From Cryptomeria japonica (Eukaryota > Streptophyta > Pinopsida > Cupressales > Cupressaceae): a DNA stretch of 64,000 bases. The DNA lies in the NCBI RefSeq assembly GCF_030272615.1, contig NW_026729175.1, forward strand, positions 95,577-159,576. Reading direction: 5' to 3'. The stretch's first letter is position 1; the number at the start of each line of letters is the position of its first letter. Shown here in pieces: positions 1 to 9,850 of this stretch. A model generated the notes under the pieces. That model was not told where the DNA came from. It was given only the letters and a program-made list of their open reading frames with translations, and did no database searches. Position numbers and translations under genes: made by a program.

Positions 1-236
1 CAATCTCTTAGAAGCTCATTTCGGAGCTTGTGCCTCGAAAGACCCACTTTTGGAGCGTCAAAATCAATGTTTCGAGGCACAAAAAGGTTTCAAGATGCAA
101 GTCCCGATTCTAGAGTCAATAGCGTCAAAATTTAATTTTGGCGCACATCGTGCTCTAAGAACCTCATTTCGAAGCTTGTTTCTCAAAAGCCCCAATTTTG
201 GAGCATAAAAATGAGTGTTTTGAGGCACAACAAGGT
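1..236 (+). repeat. 148-bp satellite, + block, left edge of window
   Basis: This block holds about one and a half monomers of the 148-bp satellite: a type C monomer (CTCTTAGAAGCTCATT, CGAAAGACCCA, GAGTCAATAGCG), then part of a type D monomer. It stops inside type D at GAGGCACAACAAGGT, where non-satellite DNA begins. The block is nearly identical to 45559-45789, at a constant offset of 45,558, so the duplication that includes the next segment starts at or beyond the window edge. The opening CAATCTCTTAG variant also occurs at about 34190 and 42850, which ties this edge to the 6.4-kb duplicated blocks. Confidence 0.93.
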
Positions 237-1284
237 GTTCTTCACCAAAAGTGATAACCCAAGACACCTGTAAATCTATCTATGAGATAGCCAATCTCAA
301 TCAATGAAACACTTCAGGGTTGGGACAACATAACATAGGATCCTAATGATCCTCCTGCACTTCAGGTTCTGCTAGACCTAGGGGGGGACACCCTTTTGAT
401 GCATTGAATACAACAATCACAAACATAAGACTGCATCAACAATGAGCAGACAAACAATTCCACAAGCTCACCAAATTAGGTAACATGTACAGATGGGCTG
501 GATCTTATACAAATAATAGGTGAAATAGAGCTTTGGAAGGACAGAACATTAACCCCTAAACATAAAGGGAAATAGATTTATCTTTTAAAATGTATATCTG
601 AGACCATTCCCAAATCTGTCAAAGACTAGTGCCTTTTTTCATTGGGCAGGAGAGTCACTCACAGAACTACAAATATGAATCATAGATGCAAGTTTGTTTT
701 CCTTAAACAAGATATTCATGCATCAATACCTTATATTAATGCACTATTTGATTCATTCACAAATTCATCAGATCTGGATACATATTTCATTATTTATGAC
801 TGACTATATTTAAACTCTTCATTGAAGAATGCCTACAGACAATCATACAATCTCCTTGAGATGACAAATTTCATCCTCCTTGAGGATTGAATTCATAATA
901 ATGAAAAAAAACATATCACAAAGACAATCTTGTGGGAAATTACTCATGCCTGACACCAGTAAGACCTGCAATTAAAACCATATTTACAACATTCCACTGC
1001 AATCTCTATACCCTGAAACCAAACAGAAGCATTTACAAACTTGGGTCAAGATTTTCAGAAAATGGAAGCCATCAAATCTGGAGCATTTTCCAAATTTCTG
1101 GAACCTTTACAATTGAGAAGAATTCGGAATAAAAAGAGGAGGGAAGAAAATCAAATCTGCAACTGAATTGCCAAGTGTCTCCTCTCTAACTGAATTTTGT
1201 TCCCATGGAAACTGCCTCCAAAATATCCCACATTTGTCAAAATTAACCTCATAATCAGATTCCTCACTCCAAGAGCTTTTCGGC

Positions 1285-1295
1285 GATATATAATA
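1285..1295 (-). promoter_or_regulatory. TATA-like element
   Basis: The sequence GATATATAATA reads ATTATATATC on the minus strand. It lies about 160-300 bases from the G-box cluster on the side expected for minus-strand transcription, and the second copy keeps it at about 46844-46854. The motif is seen directly. Its use as a core promoter is inferred. Confidence 0.3.
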
Positions 1296-1447
1296 CTTTA
1301 TATTTTGGCCAAAATTTAGACCTTGGGCGAATTAATTCCCATTTGTGCTCAGTCATTTAAATATTTTGAATTTTAATATAGTCAGAACTATATCATTTAT
1401 TCATTTTAATTTTGATTTTTTGCTTCCATTTGGTCCAAACGCTTTTG

Positions 1448-1590
1448 CCACGTGGCGGCCTCCAATTGGTCGATGGGGTTGACCGGACACCACCTGGGAT
1501 GACACCTCATCACTGCCACTTGGTCGCCACGTGTACACCACCTTAGCGCCACGTCATCGCGACTGGATTGCCACCTATCACGACACGTGG
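1448..1590 (-). promoter_or_regulatory. G-box / CCAAT cluster
   Basis: Three CACGTG cores occur at 1449-1454 (in CCACGTGG), 1528-1533 and 1584-1589. There is an additional CACGTC at 1550-1555 and a palindromic CCAATTGG at 1462-1469. CACGTG with these flanks is the plant G-box bound by bZIP and bHLH factors. Copy 2 keeps cores at 47008-47013 and 47099-47104. Such density is unexpected in sequence otherwise devoid of CACGTG and supports a promoter origin. Activity cannot be judged from sequence. Confidence 0.45.
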
Positions 1591-1704
1591 ACGGCTCTCG
1601 TTCACTTTCACTATTTTGCAGGGTGTAACTCGCATGCATCTTCCTTTCGTGAAATAGCGCGCACCGTCGATCCATCTCGAACTTGCTCACTCGTTAACCC
1701 GACC

Positions 1705-4127
1705 TGGCTCGAAAGCTCCAGTTTGAAAATGTCAAAATCAATGTTTAAAGGCACAACAAGGTTTCAAGACACAAGTCCCGATTCTGAAGCTGATAACGTC
1801 AAAACAAGATTTTGACAAACATTTTGTTCTTAGAACCTCATTTCCAAGGTTGTGCATCAAAATCCTCATTTTTGGAGCATAAAAATTAATGTTTGGAGGC
1901 ACAACAAGGTTTCAAGATACAAGTCCCAATTCCAGAGTCAATAGTATCAAAATGCAATTTTGGTGTACATCAAAATCAATGCTTGGAGGCACAACAAGGT
2001 TTCAACATGTAATTTTGGCGCACATCGTGCTCTTAAAACCTTATTTTGAAGCTTGTGCCTCGAAAGCCCCAGTTTCAGAGCATCAAAATCGATGTTTTGA
2101 GGCACAACAAGGTTACAAGATGCAAGCTCGGATTCTAGAGCCAATAGCATCAAAATTCAATTTTGATGCACATTGTGCTCTTAGAACACTTTTATAGAAA
2201 TTGTGCCTCAAAAGCCCTAGTTTTGGAGCATCAAAATCGATGTTTGGAGGCACAACAAGGTTTCAAGATGCAAGTCCTGATTCCAAAGCCGGTAGCGTCA
2301 AAGTTTGATTTTCACGGGTTTTGGAGCTTATGCCTCAAAATCTTTGGTTTCGAAGCATCAAAATTGGTATTTGCAGGCAGAACAAGCTTTCAAGACGCAA
2401 GTCCCTATTCCGGAGCCTGGAGTGTCAAAACATTATTTTGATGCACATCGTGCTCTTAGAACCTCATTTCAGAGCATGTGGCTCGAAAGCTCCAGTTTGA
2501 AAACATCAAAATAAATGTTTAAAGGCACAACAAGGTTTCAAGGCATAAGTCCCAATTCTCAAGTTGATAGCGTCAAAACATGATTTTCACAAACATGGTG
2601 TTTTTAGATCCTCATTTTCGAGGTTGTACCTCAAAATCCTCATTTTTGGAGCATAAAAATTAGTGTTTGGAGGCACAACAATGTTTCAAGACACAAGTCC
2701 GAATTCTAGAGTCCGTAGCATCAAATCGCAATTTTGATGTACATCGTGCTCTTATAACCTCATTTCAGAGCTTGTGCCTTGAAAGCCCTTATTTGGGAAC
2801 ATGAAAATTAGTGTTTGGAGGCACAAAAAGGTTTAAATTATCAAGTCCCTATTCTAGAGCCTGTAGCTTCAAAATTCCATTTTGACACACATCATTCTCT
2901 TAGAAGCTCATTTCGGAGCTTGTGCCTCAAAAGACCCAGTTTTCGAGCATCAAAATCAATGTTTGGAGGCACAACAAGGTTTCAAGATTGAAGTCCCGAT
3001 TCTAGAGTCAATAGCGGCAAAATCTGATTTTGGCGTACAACGTGCTCTTAGAACCTCATTTCAAAGTTTGTGCCTCAAAAGCCCCAGTTTCAGAGCATCA
3101 AAATTAGTGTTTTTTGGCACAACAACGTTTCAAGATGCAAGCCCCAATTCTAGAGCCAGTAGCATCAAAATTCAATTTTGATTCACATTGTGCTCTTAGA
3201 ACCCTGTTTTAGAAATTGTGCCTCAAAAGCCCCAGTTTTGGAGCATCAAAATCGATGTTTGGAGGCACAACAAGGTTTCAAGATGCAAGTCCCGATTCTA
3301 GAGCCGGTAGTGTCAAAATTTGATTTTGACACACATCGTGCTCTTAGAACCTTGTTTTGGAGCTTATGCCTCAAAATCTTTGGTTTCGAAGCATCAAAAT
3401 TGGTCTTTGGAGGCACAATAAGCATTCAAGATGGAAGTCCCTATTTCGGAGCTTGTAGTGTCCAAACCTGATTTTGATGAGCATCGTGCTGTTAGAACCT
3501 CGTTTTGCAGCGTGTGGCTCGAAAGCTCCAGTTTCAAAACATCAAAATCAATGTTTAAAGGCACAACAAGGTTTCAAGATACAAGTCTTAATTCTCAAGC
3601 TGATAGCATCAAAACACAATTTTGACAAATATAGTGTTCTTAAAACCTTATTTCGAAGGTTGTGCCTCAAAAACATCGTTTTTGGAGCATAAAAATTAGT
3701 GTTTGGAGGCACAACAAAGTTTCAAGACACAAGTCCCAATTCCAAAGTTGGTAACATCAAAACATAATTTTGATGTACATAGTGCTCTTAGAACCTCATT
3801 TCGGAGCTTGTGCCTTGAAAGCCCTATTTTGGAACATCAAAATCAGTGTTTGGAAGCACAACACGGTTTCAACAAGCAAGTCTCTATTCCAGAGCTTGTA
3901 GGGTCAAAATTTGATTTTCACGCACATCATTCTCTTAGAAGCTCATTTCAGAGCTTCTGCCTCGAAATCAAAATCAATGTTTGGAGGCACAAAAAGGTTT
4001 CCAGATGCAAGTCCTGATTTTTGAGTCAAAAGCATGAAAATTTGATTTTGGCGCACATCTTGCTCTTAGAACCTCATTTCGAAGCTTGTGTCTTGAAAGC
4101 CCCAGTTTTGGAGCATCAAATTCAGTG
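1705..4127 (+). repeat. 148-bp satellite, + block with canonical 7-mer HOR
   Basis: This is tandem satellite, re-entered inside a type G monomer at GGCTCGAAAGCTCC. It starts with disturbed monomers (1800-2160, several hybrids) and then gives the cleanest HOR in the window. It ends in a type D monomer at GAGCATCAAATTCAGTG, immediately before a GC-rich insert where the array reverses orientation. Confidence 0.95.
2599..3634 (+). repeat. Reference 7-mer higher-order repeat unit, exactly 1036 bp
   Basis: The start of the TGCTCTTAG-like anchor falls at 2599, 2747, 2895, 3043, 3191, 3339, 3487 and 3635, each exactly 148 bases apart. Key to the types, in order. A: GGTTGTGCCTCAAAAGCC, GAGCATAAAAATTAG. 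B: GTGCCTTGAAAGCCC, GGAACATCAAAAT, CAAGAAGCAAGTCCC. C: TTCTCTTAGAAGCTC, GAAAGACCCAG, GAGTCAATAGCG. D: GTGTTTTGAGGCAC, GCAAGCCCCGATTC. E: CCCTGTTTTAGAAATTGTG, ATCGATGTTTGG. F: TTTTGGAGCTTATGCC, AAGCATCAAAATTGG. G: GTGTGGCTCGAAAGC, TTTAAAGGCAC, TCAAGCTGATAGCG. Some individual monomers here carry private changes from this key. The same order recurs through the window with local loss or gain. The types differ clearly from each other, but each type is much more alike between units. That pattern defines an HOR. Confidence 0.93.
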
Positions 4128-4292
4128 GCCCACCTTGGTGTGCTCCGAGGTGCCCACCACGGTGCGCAACGCTGGTGCGAACTCGGGAGCGCTTTGATGT
4201 GTGCTCCAAGGTGCGGCATGCACGAAGTCGGAGCCCAGTTTGCCCAGGGTGCGCACCTCACGTGCACATTTGCCAGGGTGGGCACCTTAGTG
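4128..4292. repeat. GC-rich minisatellite-like insert at an orientation switch
   Basis: About 165 bases of GC-rich DNA contrast sharply with the AT-rich satellite. They contain repeated GGTGC-type words: GGTGCCCACC, GGTGCGCAAC, GGTGCGCACC (a perfect palindrome at 4249-4258), GTGCAC at 4262-4267, and GGTGGGCACC. Spacing is irregular, so it is a degenerate short repeat and not a clean array. The left flank is plus-oriented satellite and the right flank is minus-oriented satellite. I see no open frame or RNA gene in it. It may be the scar of, or filler DNA at, the inversion junction. Confidence 0.75.
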
Positions 4293-7200
4293 TGTATATC
4301 AAAATTGCGTTTTGATGCTACCGCCTCTAGAATTGGGACTTGCATCTTGATGCTACTGGCTCTAGACTCGGGGCTTGCATCTTGAAACCTTGTTGTGCCT
4401 CAAAACACTGATTTTGATGCTCCAAAATCAGGGGTTTTGAAGCACAAGCTTCGAAATGAGGTTCTAAAAGCACGATGTGCACCAAAACCAGATTTTGACA
4501 CTAATGACTGTAGAATCAGGACTTGCATCTTGAAACCTTGTTGTGCCTCCAAACATTGATTTTGACACTAAAAAACTGGGTCTTTCGAGGAGCAAGCTCC
4601 GAAATGAGCTTATAAGAGAATGATGTGCGTCAAAATAGAATTTTGAGGCTACAGGCTCCAGAATAGGGACTTGCTTCTTTAAACCTTCTTGTGCCTCCAA
4701 ACACTGATTTTGATGTTCCAAAATCAGGGCTTTCAAGGCAAAAGCTCCGAAATGAGGTTCTAAGAGCATGATGTACATCAAAATTGCGTTTTGATTCTAC
4801 CAACTCCGGAATAGGGACTTGCATCTTGAAAGCTTGTTCTACCTCTAAACACCAATTTTGATGCTTCAAAACTGAAGATTTTGAAGCATATGCTCCAAAA
4901 CAAGGTTCTAAGAACACGATGTGCGTCAAAATCAAATTTTGACGCTACCGACACCAGAATCAGGACTTGCATCATGAAACCTTGTTGTGCCTCCAAACAT
5001 CGATTTTGATGCTCCAAAAATACGGCTTTTGAGGCACAATTTCTAAAACAGAGTTCTAAGAGCACAATTTGCATCAAAACTGAATTTTGATGCTACTGGC
5101 TCTAGAATCGGGGCTTGCATCTTGAAACCTTGTTGTGCCTCAAAATACTAATTTTGATGCTCCGAAACTAAAGCTTTCGAGGCACAAGCTTCGAAATGAG
5201 GTTCTAAGAGCACGATGTGCACCAAAATCAGATTTTGACGCTATAGACTCTACAATCGTGACTTGCATCTTGAAACATTGATTTTGAGGCTCCAAAACTG
5301 ACTCTTTCGAGGCACAAGCTCCGAAATGAGCTTCTAAGAGAATGATGTGCGTCAAAATGGAATTTTGACGCTACAGGCTCTGGAGTAGGTACTTGCTTCT
5401 TGAAACCTTGTTGTGCCTCCAAACACTGATTTTGATGTTCCAAAATCATGGCTTTCAAGGCACAAGCCCCGAAATGAGGTTCTAAGAGCATGATGTACAT
5501 CAAAATTGCATTTTGACGCTACGAAGTCCGAAATAGGGACTTGCGTCTTGAAAGTTTGTTCTGCTTCCAAACACCAATTTTGATGCTTCAAAACCAAAGA
5601 TTTTGAAGCATAAGCTCCAAAACAAGGAACTAAGAGCACGATGTGCATCAAAATCAAATTTTGATGCTGCCGGCTCCAGAATCAGGACTTGCATCATGAA
5701 ACCTTGTTGTGCCTCCAAACATCGATTTTGATGCTCCAAAATTAGGGATTTTGAGGCACAATTTCTAAAATAGAGTTCTAAGAGCATAATTTGCATCAAA
5801 ATTGAATTTTGATGCTACTGGCTCTAGAATCGGGGCTTGCATCTCGAAACCTTGTTGTGCCTCAAAATACTAATTTTGATGCCCCGAAACTGGGGCTTTC
5901 GAGGCAGAAGCTTCGAAATGAGGTTCTAAGAGCATGATGTGCACCAAAATCAGATTTTGATGCTATTGACTCTAGAATTGGGACTTGCATCTTGAAATAT
6001 TGTTGTGCCTCGAAACATTGATTTTCAGGCTCCAAAACTGGGTCTTTCGAGGCACAAGCTTCGAAATGAGCTTCTAAGAGAATGATGTGCTTCAAAATGG
6101 AATTTTGACGCTACAAGCTCTGGAGTAGGGACTTTCTTCTTGAAACGTTGTTGTGCCTCCAAAAACTGACTTTGATGTTCCAAAATTGGGGCTTTCAAGG
6201 CACAAGCTCTGTAATGAGGTTCTAAGAGCACATTGTACATCAAAATTGCATTTTGACACTACCAACTCTGGAATTGGTACTTGTGTCTTGAAACCTTGTT
6301 GTGCCTCCAAACACTAATTTTTATGCTCCAAAAACAAGGCTTTTGAGGCACAACCTCCCAAATGAGGTTCTAAGAACACCATGTTTGTCAAAATTGTGTT
6401 TTGACGCTATCAGCTTGAGAATTGGGACTTGTATCTTAAAACCTTGTTGTGCCTTTAAACATTGATTTTGATGTTTTGAAACTTGAGCTTTGAAGCCACA
6501 CACTCCTAAACGAGGTTCTAAGAGCACGATGTGCATCAAAATCACGTTTTGACTCTACAGGCTCCAGAATAGGGACTTGCGTGTTGAAAGCTTTTTGTGC
6601 CTCAGAATAACGACTTGCATCTTGAAACTTTGTTGTGCCTCCAAACATTGATTTTGTTGCTCCAAAACTGGGGCTTTTGAGGCACAATTTCCAAAACAAG
6701 GTTCTAAGACCATAATGTGCATCAAAATTTAATTTTGATGCTAATAGCTTGAGAATCGAGGCATGCATCTTGAAACTTTGTTGTGTCATAAAACAGTGAC
6801 TTTGATGCTCCAAAACCAGGCGTTTTGAGGCACAAGCTTTGAAATGAGGTTCTAAAAGCACAATGTGTGTGAAAATCATATTTTGGTGCTATTGACTCTA
6901 GAATCTAGACTTGCATCTTGAAACCTTATTGTGCCTCCAAACATTGATTTTGATGCTCGAAAACTGGGTCTTTCCAGACACAAGCACTGAAATGAGCTTC
7001 TAAGAGAATGATGTGCATCAAAATAGAATTTTGACGCTCCAGGCTCTGGAATAGGGACTTGCTTCTTGGAACGTTTTCGTGCCTCCAAACATTGACTTAG
7101 ATGTTCCAAAATAAGGGCTTTCAAGGCACAAGCTCTGAAATGAGGATCTAAGAGAACGATGTACATCAAAATTGCCTTTTGACACTACCGACTCTGGAGT

Positions 7201-9850
7201 TGGGACTTGTGTCTTGAAACATTGTTGTGCCTCCAAACACTAATTTTTATGATCCAAAAATGAGGCTTTTGAGGCACAACTTCCTAAATGAGGTTCTAAG
7301 AACATGCTCCGAAACGAGGTTCTAAGAGCACGATGTGCATCAAAATCATGTTCTAAGAGCACACTATGCGTCAAAATCAAATTTTGAGGCATCAGCTCCT
7401 AAACAAGGTTCTAAGAGCACGATGTGCATCAAAATCAAATTTTGACACTACGGGCTCTAGAATTAGGACTTGCATATTGAAACCTTGTTATGCCTCCAAA
7501 CATCGATTTTGATGCTCCAAAACTGGGGCTTTTGAGGCACGATTTCTAAAATAGGGTTCTAAGAGCACAATGTGCATCAAACTTGAATTTTGATGCTACT
7601 GGCTCTAGAATCGGGGCTTGCATCGTGAAACCTTGTTTTGCCTCAAAACACTGATTTTGATGCTTCGAAATGAGGTTCTAAGAGCACGATGTGCGTCAAA
7701 ATCAGATTTTGACGCTATTGACTCTAGAATCGGGACTTACATCTTGAAACTTTGTTGTGCCTCCGAACATTGATTTTGATACTCGAAAACTGGGTCTTTC
7801 CAGCCACAAGCTCCGAAATGAGATTCTAAGAGAATGATGTGTGTGAAAATAGAAATTTTACGCTACAGGCTCTAGAATAGGGACTTGCTTCTTGAAACCT
7901 TGTTGTGCCTCCAAACATTAATTTTGATGTTCCAAAATTAGGGCTTTCAAGGCACAAGCTCCAAAATGAGGTTCTAAGAGCACGATGTACATCAAAATTG
8001 CGTTTTGATGCTACCGACTCTGGAATTGGGACTTGTGTCTTGAAACCTTGTTGTGCCTCCAAACACTATTTTTTATGTTCCAAAAATGACGTTTTTGAGG
8101 CACAACCTCCGAAATGAGGTTCTAAGAACACCATGTTTGTCAAAATCGTGTTTTGATGCTATCAGCTTGAGAATCAGGACTTGTGTCTTGAAACCTTGTT
8201 GTGCCTTTAAACATTGATTTTGATGTTTTGAAACTGGGGCTTTCGAGGCACAAGCTCCGCAATGAGGTTCTAAGAGCACGATGTGCATCAATATCAGGAA
8301 TAGGGCTTTCAAGGCACAAGCTCTGAAATGAGGTTCTAAGAGCACGATGTACATCAAAATTGCGTTTTGATGCTACCGACTCTGCAAATTGGACTTGTGT
8401 CTTTAAACCTTGTTGTGCTTCCAAACACTATTTTTTTATACTCCAAAAATGAGGCTTTTAAGGCACAACCTCTGAAATGAGGTTATAAGAACACCATGTT
8501 TGTCAAAATCGTGTTTTGACGGTATTAGCTTGAGAATCAGGACTTGTGTCTTGAAACCTTGTTTTGCCTTTAGACATTGATTTTGATGTTTTGAAACTGG
8601 AGCTTTCAAGGCACAAGCTCCGCAAACGAGGCTCTAAAACCACCATGTGCATCAAAATCACGTTTTGATGCTACCAGCTCCGAAATTGTGACTTGCGTCT
8701 TGCAACCTTGTGCCTCCAAATACCAATTTTGATGGTCCCAAACAGTGACTTTCAAGGGACAAGCTCCTAAATAAGGTTCTAAGAGCACGATGTGCTTCAA
8801 TATAGCATTTTGACACTACCGGCTCTGGAATTGCGACTTGCATCTTGAAACCTTCTTGTGCCTCCAAACACCAATTTTGATATTCTGAAACCGGGGCGTT
8901 CGAGGTGCAAGCTTCGAAACAAGGTTCTAAGAGAACGATGTGCATCAAAAATGAATTTTGATGCTACTAGCACGAGAATCAAGACTTGCATCTTGAAACC
9001 TTGTTGTGCCTCCAAACAATATTTTTGATGTTCCAAAATTAGGGCTTTCAAGGCACAAGCTCCGAAATGAGGTTCTAAGAGCACAATGTACATCAAAATT
9101 GCGTTTTGACACTACCGACTCTAGAATTGGGACTTGTGTCTTGAAACCTTGTTGTGCCTCAAAACACAAATTTTTATGCTAAAAAAATGAGGCTTTTCAG
9201 GCACAACCTCCGAAATGGGGTTCTAAGAATACCATGTTTATCAAAATAGTGTTTTAACGCTATCAGCTTGAGAATCGGGACTTGTGTCGTGAAACCTTGT
9301 TGTGCCTTTAAACATTGATTTTGATGTATTGAAGTTGGAAATTTCGAGCCACACGCTCCGAAACGAGGTTCTAAGAGCACGATTTGCATCAAAATCAGTT
9401 TTTGACACTACACGCTCCAGAATAGGGACTTGCGTCTTGAAAGCTTGTTGTGCCTCAAACAGCCAATTTTGATGCTTCGAAACCAAAGATTTTCAGGCAT
9501 ACGCTCCAAAACACGATGTGCTTCAAAATCACGTTTTGACAATAAAGGCTCCAGAATCGGGGCTTGCATCTTGAAACCTTGTTGTGCCTCAAAACACTAA
9601 TTTGAGCACGATGTGCGCCAAAACCAGATTTTGACGCTATTGACTCTGGAATCAGGACTTGCATCTTGAAACCTTGTTGTGCCTCCAAACATTGATTTTG
9701 ATGCTCCAAAACTGGGTCTTTCAAGGCACAAGCTCCGAAATGAGCTCCAAACATTGATTTTGATGCTCCAAAATTGAGGAGTTTGAGGCACAACCTCCGA
9801 AATGAGGTTCTAAGAACACCATGTTTGTCAAAATCGTGTTTTGACGCTAT
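4293..9850 (-). repeat. 148-bp satellite, 5.56-kb minus-oriented block
   Basis: The same satellite runs in reverse orientation, recognised by the anchor CTAAGAGCAC and by TTGTGCCTCC preceding AAACA. The left part is a 5-mer HOR. After about 6240 types A and G return. At 7290-7420 monomers are badly truncated. The rare H and I types appear at 8698-9040. The right end (9500-9850) carries unusual junctions shared with 17280-17580. Orientation flips at 9850, just past a dyad. Confidence 0.93.
4775..6236 (-). repeat. 5-mer HOR variant, periods 722 and 740 bp
   Basis: Equivalent positions recur at 4775, 5497 and 6237. Types B, C, D, E and F are present. Type F is joined directly to the tail of type A at the shared GTCAAAACG word, so type G and most of A are missing. 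The expected 5 x 148 = 740 bp is seen in the second period. The first is 722 because 18 bases, from the middle of TTGAAACCTTGTTGTGCC to the next ATTG, are deleted near 5275. This is a derived HOR made by deleting two monomer lengths from the 7-mer. Confidence 0.85.

Larger units (their letters stand above)
237..1704 (-). other. Non-satellite, promoter-like segment, copy 1 (possible captured gene 5' region)
   Basis: This is a 1.47-kb stretch unrelated to the satellite that interrupts the array. Bases 237 to about 1565 recur at 45790-47138 with only a few differences per 300 bases. Read on the minus strand it looks like the start of a plant gene. A G-box and CCAAT cluster (1448-1590) lies upstream of a TATA-like element (1285-1295), followed by AT-rich leader or intron-like sequence. 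Splice-acceptor-like sites appear (TTTTAATTGCAG near 970, ATAGATTTACAG near 270). A 15-codon minus-strand open frame starts at ATG 1233-1231 and ends at TAG 1188-1186. No long reading frame or recognised protein is present, so the gene identity is unknown. Bases 1566-1704 are absent from copy 2. I found no terminal repeats or target-site duplication. Promoter and orientation are inference. Confidence 0.6.

Noticed and set aside
932..1132. A 66-codon plus-strand frame in the promoter-like segment, present in both copies (46491-46691)
   Set aside because: It lacks an ATG start, resembles no family I know, and is shared only because the whole segment was recently duplicated.
1406..1690. A 94-codon minus-strand frame across the G-box cluster
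   Set aside because: It runs through the GC-rich regulatory-like stretch, is not kept in copy 2 over its full length, and matches nothing recognisable.
237..1704. Promoter-like segment as a complete LTR or DNA transposon
   Set aside because: Its edges show neither TG...CA ends, terminal inverted repeats, nor a target-site duplication, and the right edges of the two copies differ.
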